The notes under the pieces: model-generated
Told to the model about the DNA's origin: nothing
What the model saw: only the letters and a program-made list of their open reading frames with translations
Database searches by the model: none
Shown: in pieces, positions 58,818 through 64,000 of the stretch
How positions within the stretch are numbered: the first letter of the stretch is position 1
Layout of the letters: the number at the start of each line of letters is the position of its first letter
Assembly: GCA_945897515.1 (NCBI GenBank)
Contig: CAMDFO010000013.1
Coordinates: 24,976-88,975 of the forward strand
Source: Rhodoplanes serenus
Lineage (GTDB): Bacteria > Pseudomonadota > Alphaproteobacteria > Rhizobiales > Xanthobacteraceae
Direction: 5' to 3'
DNA length: 64,000 nucleotides
Position numbers and translations under genes: made by a program

Positions 58818-59795
58818 ATGACGACCACCATCACCCGCCGTTCCATGCTCGCCGGATTGTCCGCGCTGGCGGTCGCACCGGCGCAAATCCCCGCCCATGC
58901 GCAGTCCGGCCGTACGATCACGATGATGCATGGCTTCACGCCGGGGGCGAACGTCGACTTCGTCGCCCGCCTGGTGGCCGACAATCTGAGCAAGCGTCTC
59001 GGCCAGCCGTTCGTCGTCGAGCCGCGCCCGGGCGCAGGCGGCACCACTTCGGCCGCCACCGTCGCCCGCGCCACGCCGGACGGCACCACGCTGAGCATCC
59101 TGCCGGGCGGCCATGCGGTGTCGGCGGCGATCTACAAGCAATTGCCCTACAACGCGGTCGAGGACTTCAGCTTCATCAGCCTGCTGACCGACTTCCCATT
59201 CATCCTGGTCACCTATCCGGACCATCCGGCCAAGACGATCGCCGACGTCGTCAAAACCGCACAGGCCGACCCCGGCAAGCTGACCTGCGCCACCGCCGGC
59301 AACGGAACCGGAATGCATCTGGCGTTCGAGCTGTTCGCCGCGATGGCCAAGGCCAAGATCCAGCACGTGCCCTATCGCGGCTCGCCGCAAGGTCTCGTCG
59401 ACGTGCTGGCCAAGCGCGTCGATTTCCAGATGGACAATCCGACCTCGGTGCTGCCGTTCATCAAGGACGGCCGGTTGCGTGCGCTCGGCGTGACCGGGCC
59501 GCAGCGGTTCTTCATGGTGCCGGATGTGCCGACCATCGCGGAGCAGGGTGTGCCGGGCTATTCGGTGACGTCGTGGCTCGGCGTCGCGGGGCCGGCGAAA
59601 CTGCCGGCGGCGTTCGTCAGCAAGGTCAACACCGAGATCAGGGCGATCCTGCAAGACCCGTCGGTGATCGAAAAGCTGCGCGGGTTCGGCAACGAGATCA
59701 AGGCCACCACTCCGGAAGAATTCAAGGCCAAGGTGGCCGACGACGTCGCCAAATGGACCAAGGTGGTCGCCGACGCCAACATCCCGCGGGTCTAA
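58818..59795 (+). CDS. Bug/TctC-family periplasmic solute-binding protein 8 (Tat signal)
   Basis: 325 residues. Tat signal TRRSMLAGLSALAVAPAQIPAHA, mature QSGRTITMMHGFTPGANVDFVARL, where the usual PFAPGG reads GFTPGA. Ligand loop VVEPRPGAGGTTSAATV. It precedes a luciferase-like oxidoreductase by 117 bp, and another TctC follows that gene. Confidence 0.87.
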   Translation: MTTTITRRSMLAGLSALAVAPAQIPAHAQSGRTITMMHGFTPGANVDFVARLVADNLSKRLGQPFVVEPRPGAGGTTSAATVARATPDGTTLSILPGGHAVSAAIYKQLPYNAVEDFSFISLLTDFPFILVTYPDHPAKTIADVVKTAQADPGKLTCATAGNGTGMHLAFELFAAMAKAKIQHVPYRGSPQGLVDVLAKRVDFQMDNPTSVLPFIKDGRLRALGVTGPQRFFMVPDVPTIAEQGVPGYSVTSWLGVAGPAKLPAAFVSKVNTEIRAILQDPSVIEKLRGFGNEIKATTPEEFKAKVADDVAKWTKVVADANIPRV

Positions 59796-59912
59796 CGCCG
59801 CCGCGCGGAGCGGCACGGGGGGCCGGTGCTCGATCCGGCCCCTATGAAATTGCGCGGGAGAGCCGATACGATACTCTGAAGGGCCGCCCTGAGCCCGAGT
59901 TCGGAGGAAGCT

Positions 59913-61052
59913 GTGTTGGCCCGTACCGCGTCGATGCCCGAACGCTCGGCCATGTACAACGCCAACGCGTTGAAGATCGGGCTGTTCGGCGCCAATTGCT
60001 CCTCCGGCCGCTCGGCGACCAAGGTGCCGGAGCGCTGGTCGGCAAGCTGGTCCGACTGCCTGAAGCTGGCGCGCATGGCGGACGACGCCGGCATCGATTT
60101 CATGCTGCCGATCGGCCGTTGGAAGGGCTACGGCGGCGACACCGATTTTCATGGCGCGACGCTGGAGACCGTCACCTGGGCCGCCGGACTGCTTGCGGCG
60201 ACCAAAAACATCACCGTGTTCGGTACGGTGCATGCGCCGCTGTTCCATCCGTTGATCGCGGCCAAGGAGTTCGTCACCGTCGATCACATCGGCGAAGGAC
60301 GCTTCGGCATCAACCTCGTGGTCGGCTGGAACGAGGGCGAGTTCGAGATGTTCGGGGTCAAGCAGAACGAGCACGACGCACGCTACGATTTCGCGCAGGA
60401 ATGGCTCGACGTCATCAAGCGCGCCTGGACCGAGCCCGACGACTTTGATTTCGTCGGGAGCTATCTCAATATCAAGGGCGTGCGGGCATTCCCGAAGCCC
60501 TATGGCGACACCCGGCCGATCATCATGAACGCCGGCCGTTCGCCGGTCGGGCAGTCCTTTGCGCTGCGCAACTGCGACGCGTTCTTCACCGCCACCGTCG
60601 ATTCGCGCCACTCGATCGAAGCGAATGCCAAGAAGGTGGAGGAAACGAAAAGCGCCGCGCGCCAGTTGGGCCGCGACATCGAAGTCTACACCATCGGTCA
60701 GGTGGTTTGCCGCCCGACGCAGAAGGAGGCGGAAGACTACTACCGTTACGCCATCCTCGAGAATGCGGATTGGGGCGCGGTCGAGCAGATGATGGCGCTC
60801 AAGAACATCACGCGGCAGACCGTGGCCGCGGATGAGTATGCCAAGCAGCAGCAATACTTCGCCGGCAAGGCGATCGGCGGCTATCCGTTCATCGGCACGC
60901 CCGATCGGGTTGCGGAAGAATTGGCCAACATCAGCAAGGCCGGCATGCGCGGGATCGCCGTGTCGTTCGTCAATTATCTCAATGAGGTGCCATACTTCCG
61001 CGACGAGGTGCTGCCGCGCCTGGTGCGGCTCGGGGTGCGGCAGCCGCACTGA
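59913..61052 (+). CDS. LLM-class flavin monooxygenase (RutA/SfnG-like)
   Basis: 379 residues. Start at GTG 59913 with GGAGGAAGCT upstream. LKIGLFGANCSSGRSATKVPERWSASWSDCLKLARMADDAGIDFMLPIGRWKGYGG and GRFGINLVVGWNEGEFEMFGV, ARYDFAQEWLDVIKRAWTEPDDFDFVGSYLNIKG and PKPYGDTRPIIMNAGRSPVGQSFA match the group with pyrimidine oxygenase RutA, dimethylsulfone monooxygenase SfnG and NtaA. Needs reduced FMN from a separate reductase, not seen nearby. Set between two TctC genes, so probably oxidises the imported ligand. Confidence 0.83.
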   Translation: MLARTASMPERSAMYNANALKIGLFGANCSSGRSATKVPERWSASWSDCLKLARMADDAGIDFMLPIGRWKGYGGDTDFHGATLETVTWAAGLLAATKNITVFGTVHAPLFHPLIAAKEFVTVDHIGEGRFGINLVVGWNEGEFEMFGVKQNEHDARYDFAQEWLDVIKRAWTEPDDFDFVGSYLNIKGVRAFPKPYGDTRPIIMNAGRSPVGQSFALRNCDAFFTATVDSRHSIEANAKKVEETKSAARQLGRDIEVYTIGQVVCRPTQKEAEDYYRYAILENADWGAVEQMMALKNITRQTVAADEYAKQQQYFAGKAIGGYPFIGTPDRVAEELANISKAGMRGIAVSFVNYLNEVPYFRDEVLPRLVRLGVRQPH

Positions 61053-61090
61053 TCCGACGGTTCACGACGAAACTTGGGGGGTAGGACAAC

Positions 61091-62059
61091 ATGTCGATGC
61101 GCTGGTGCCTGTTGGCGGTCGTGGTCGCGGCATTGAACGCCGCGCCGAGCTGGGCGCAGGAGTCCTATCCCTCGCGCCTGGTCAGGTTGATCCTTCCCTC
61201 CGCTCCCGGATCGACCACCGATCTGCTGGCGCGCATGATGGCCGACCAGCTCAGCCAGAAGTGGGGCAAGCCGGTCATCGTCGAGAACATCAGCGGCGCC
61301 GGCATGTCGATCGGCGCGACGCAGGCGTTCCGCGCGGCGCCGGACGGCTACACGCTGTTTCTCTGCCCGCCGTCGCCGGTCACGTTCATGAAGCTGCTGT
61401 ACCGCGATCTTCCTTTCGAGCCGACGCAGTTCGTGCCGATCTCGCTGCTGGTGCGCGTGTCGAACGCGCTGGTGGTGCGGAAAGACTTTCCCGCCGCCAA
61501 CGTGCGCGAGCTCATCGCCTACGCCAAGGCCAACCCCGGCAAGGTGACGTTCGCCTCGCAGGGCGCCGGCTCGACCGCGCACCTGTCGGCGACCCAGATC
61601 GAGCTGCTCGCCGGCGTCGAGATGACGCACGTGCCTTTCAGGGGCGCGGCCCCCGCGCTCAACGCCGTCGTCGCCGGTCACGTTGACCTGTTCTTCGACA
61701 CGGTGACCACGTCGGTGCCGGTGTATCGTGCCGACAAGGTCAAGATCCTCGCGGTCGGCAGCACCGAGCGCTCGTCGGTGGTGCCGGAGGTTCCGACGGT
61801 CGCGGAGTCCGGGCTGCCGGGGTTCCGATCGGTCACCTGGTTCGCCATGGCTGCGCCGCCCGGAACAGCGCCGGCGCTGGTGAGCAAAATCAATCAGGAC
61901 GTGGTCGAGATCCTCAAGCGCCCGGAGATCGGCGAGAGGCTGGGAAAACTGACGCTGGAGCCGATACCGGGCTCGTCGGCGGATGCGGCGCGTTTCTTTG
62001 CGGAAGAAACGCAATTGTGGGGCCGCGTCATCAAGGAAAAGAACGTGACGGTCCAATAA
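61091..62059 (+). CDS. Bug/TctC-family periplasmic solute-binding protein 9
   Basis: 322 residues. Signal MSMRWCLLAVVVAALNAAPSWA, mature QESYPSRLVRLILPSAPGSTTDLLARM; ligand loop VIVENISGAGMSIGATQAF. The PGG of the family reads PGS. It lies 38 bp after the LLM gene, so the two share a transcript. Confidence 0.87.
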   Translation: MSMRWCLLAVVVAALNAAPSWAQESYPSRLVRLILPSAPGSTTDLLARMMADQLSQKWGKPVIVENISGAGMSIGATQAFRAAPDGYTLFLCPPSPVTFMKLLYRDLPFEPTQFVPISLLVRVSNALVVRKDFPAANVRELIAYAKANPGKVTFASQGAGSTAHLSATQIELLAGVEMTHVPFRGAAPALNAVVAGHVDLFFDTVTTSVPVYRADKVKILAVGSTERSSVVPEVPTVAESGLPGFRSVTWFAMAAPPGTAPALVSKINQDVVEILKRPEIGERLGKLTLEPIPGSSADAARFFAEETQLWGRVIKEKNVTVQ

Positions 62060-62095
62060 CGGCAGCATCCCGCCACGGACCCAACCAACAGGTGG

Positions 62096-62470
62096 TCACG
62101 CCAGCGGTATTGCCATTTCCCTTGCGTCCCGGAGCACGTCTGTCGGCTCATAGGGTTTCGCATGAAAGCGCACATTCACCGGAAGGTCTCCTGGGAATGG
62201 CCGGCCCGACGTCATGAGGATGCCGACGGTCGGCCAGCGCTCGGCGACCTGACGGGCCAAGTCTGCTCCGTTCATCGAGCCGGGCATGCTGACGTCCGTA
62301 AACAACAGCTTGATATCCGCGTTGGTCTCGAAAAATCGCAGCGCCTCGTCGGCGCTTCCGGCTTCGAGCACTTGATATCCCGCATCCGAAAACATGAACG
62401 ATGCGCCCATGCGCTCCAGCACGTCGTCGTCGGCAACGATCATCAGGGCCTGGGGATGTGAAGGGATCAC
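62096..62470 (-). CDS. Orphan response-regulator receiver domain
   Basis: About 124 residues, receiver domain only, no output domain. Acidic pocket ADDD near the start, phospho-acceptor Asp59 (LLFTDVSMPGSMNG), Thr/Ser in LMTSGRP and Lys105 (FHAKPYEP). A GTG at 62470 is chosen; TTG at 62479 and ATG at 62443 are alternatives. There is no histidine kinase beside it, and its target is unknown. It is convergent with a TctC gene on one side and lies next to the IS element on the other. Confidence 0.82.
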   Translation of the reverse strand: MIPSHPQALMIVADDDVLERMGASFMFSDAGYQVLEAGSADEALRFFETNADIKLLFTDVSMPGSMNGADLARQVAERWPTVGILMTSGRPFPGDLPVNVRFHAKPYEPTDVLRDAREMAIPLA

Positions 62471-62695
62471 ACAAGCCAACTAACACGGATCGCGATCGTT
62501 CCAAGTTAATTGTTTGGGTATGGGCCTGAGAAAGGGCATCCGGCCTCATTTGTCGGAATTATACAGACGAGCCACTTGCAAAATAGCCGCGGCGCGACGG
62601 ATTTCTTCTTCTGATGTGGGATGAGGCGAGGCGTTCGCGTCCGATTCGGGCAAGGTGTTTCTGCGACGAAGCACCACACGAATCAGGGCGCGAAC

Positions 62696-63835
62696 ATGCC
62701 TCTGCGCGACTCGCTAACAAATTCCTGGAGCCACATTCAAGGCTTTCTTTTTCCGATGTTGCGGGACGAGGTCGGGCCACTCACCGACAAGCAGAAACAG
62801 GTCATCGTCGTGCTCGAGGTGGCGCGCATCGAGGCGTTCGTCCACATGTGGCCTGGCCTGCAGGGGCGTCCGCCTGCGGACCGGCATGCAATTGCGCGCG
62901 CCTTCGTCGCCAAGGCCGTGCTCGGGCTAGCGCAGACGAACATGCTCATCGAGCGGCTCATCGCCGACAAGACGCTGCGTCGGCTGTGTGGTTGGGAACA
63001 CCCCGGACAGGTACCGAGCGAAGCGACATTCTCGCGCGCCTTCGCCGAGTTCGCCGAAGGCGGGATGCCGGCTCGCGTGCACGAGGCGCTCATCAAGCAG
63101 ACGCACGCAGAGCGTCTGGTCGGTCACATCTCACGGGATGCCACCGCGATCGAGGCGCGCGAGAAGCCGGTGAAGACCGAAAGGCTCGAGCCTACCCCGC
63201 CCAAACGCAAGCGCGGCCGGCCGAGGAAGGGCGAGATGATCGCCGTGAAAAAAGAGCCCCGACGGCTGGAACGCCAAGCCGGCATGACGCTGCCGGAGAT
63301 GCTGGCCGATCTGCCTACCCAGTGCGCCGTCGGCACGAAGCGCAATGCCAAAGGGCATACGACGAGCTGGATCGGCTACAAACTGCATATCGACGTGGCC
63401 GATGGCGATATTCCGGTGACGTGCCTGTTGACCTCGGCGTCGCTGCACGACAGCCAGGCGGCGATTCCGCTGGCGACGATCACCGCGCAGCGCGTGACCA
63501 ATCTCTACGATCTCATGGACAGCGCGTACGATGCGCCCGAGATCCGCGCCCGGAGCAATGCGCTCGGTCATGTGCCGATCATCGATGTAAACCCGCGGCG
63601 CGGCGGCAAGGTGGCGCACGAGGGCGAGGCGCGGGCAAAGCGGTGCGCCAACTATCGGCTGGCAGAACACCTGCGCTACAACGAGCGCAGTGCCGCCGAG
63701 CGGGTCAACAGCAGCTTGAAAGACAGCTACGGAGGCCGGTCCGTGCGGGTGCGTGGCCACGATAAAGTGTTCTGCCACCTGATGTTCGGCATCCTGGCGC
63801 TGACCGTGGAGCAATTGATGCGGCTGGTGACGTAG
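62696..63835 (+). mobile_element. IS element transposase, DDE type (IS4/IS5/IS1182-like group)
   Basis: 379 residues, intact. Likely catalytic residues are Asp148 (SRDATAIEAR), Asp275 or 279 (LMDSAYDA) and Glu335 (SAAERVNSSLKD). An AT-hook-like KRKRGRPRKG lies at 170-179 between the first and second Asp, in a basic insert. ATG at 62696. I could not find convincing terminal inverted repeats; only a weak CCGG-TCATTT similarity near 62540 and, reversed, near 63940. The element ends are therefore not drawn. Confidence 0.85.
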
Positions 63836-64000
63836 CTACGCCCGGTTGCCGCTGCGCATTACGGTCAAGATCAGCAAACGGACATATCACAGGCAAGCCG
63901 CGCCGGAGGTCCGCCAAGAAACGTCAAAAATGACCGGTCTCACCTGCTACGCCCATCAAACAGACGAAAGCGTTCCCACACCCGCCCTCCCGTCGGGAGT
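63836..64000. other. Right-edge 165 bases after the transposase, no gene seen
   Basis: No open frame with a convincing product. The stretch may contain the right end of the IS element, but I could not find its inverted repeat or a target duplication. Contains CCCGTCGGGAG at the very edge, a short hairpin. Confidence 0.4.

Noticed and set aside
1..64000. CRISPR array
   Set aside because: No set of short direct repeats with regular unique spacers; the recurring repeats are dispersed palindromes between genes.
1..64000. Prophage or integrative element
   Set aside because: No integrase, capsid, terminase or conjugation gene, and no tRNA with flanking direct repeats; one IS transposase only.
62480..64000. 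Terminal inverted repeats of the IS element
   Set aside because: Only a weak TCATTT-type similarity was found near 62540 and 63940; too short to fix the ends.

Overview
The window is chromosomal DNA from a GC-rich alphaproteobacterium. Gene content and intergenic repeats fit the Bradyrhizobium / Rhodopseudomonas / Xanthobacteraceae neighbourhood; that placement is an inference from style, since the window has no rRNA or marker gene. About 70 protein genes are packed in short alternating operons. No gene-free stretch exceeds about 300 bases, and I saw no tRNA, rRNA, CRISPR or prophage. Nearly all genes are catabolic enzymes, with a surplus of periplasmic binding proteins of the Bug/TctC type.

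Layout. 1-5 kb: a cut-off amidase with a small partner, then a phthalate-type Rieske oxygenase divergent from a dihydrodiol-dehydrogenase-like gene and a CCG-domain iron-sulfur protein. 5-12 kb: a reverse-strand set resembling sulfolactate breakdown (SuyA-like, SuyB-like, YeiH exporter, ComC/Ldh-like dehydrogenase), an NHL protein, a nitroreductase, a TauE/SafE exporter and an internally deleted LysE gene. 12-22 kb: a reduced flavoprotein, allantoinase-like deacetylase, second Ldh-type dehydrogenase, cupin, HyuA/HyuB hydantoinase-type pair and two TctC proteins, suggesting catabolism of a ureide or cyclic amide. 22-46 kb: aromatic-acid genes, including a dihydroxybenzoate-decarboxylase-type amidohydrolase, cyclase, SDRs, extradiol dioxygenase, UbiD decarboxylase, a CoxL-type molybdoprotein, alpha/beta hydrolase, MhpA-like hydroxylase, LLM oxidoreductase, tandem carboxymuconolactone-decarboxylase-family genes, GMC oxidoreductase, dienelactone hydrolase and two class II aldolases. 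46-64 kb: lytic transglycosylase, shikimate dehydrogenase, five more TctC proteins, DapA-like aldolase, 4,5-dihydroxyphthalate-decarboxylase-like gene, patatin, TRZ/ATZ amidohydrolase, a HigBA toxin-antitoxin pair, an orphan response regulator and an IS transposase.

Whole-window patterns. There are nine TctC/Bug binding proteins and no TctA/TctB membrane subunit. There is almost no dedicated transcription factor. Fourteen intergenic palindromes of about 70-140 bp fall into several families, most beginning GTCA and ending TGAC. Several proteins keep a family fold but have lost hallmark residues or domains: the SDR at 36 kb, the flavoprotein at 12.8 kb, LysE at 11.9 kb, the second CCG module at 3.7 kb and a cupin at 24.5 kb. 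Functions below come from reading motifs by eye; no database search was run.
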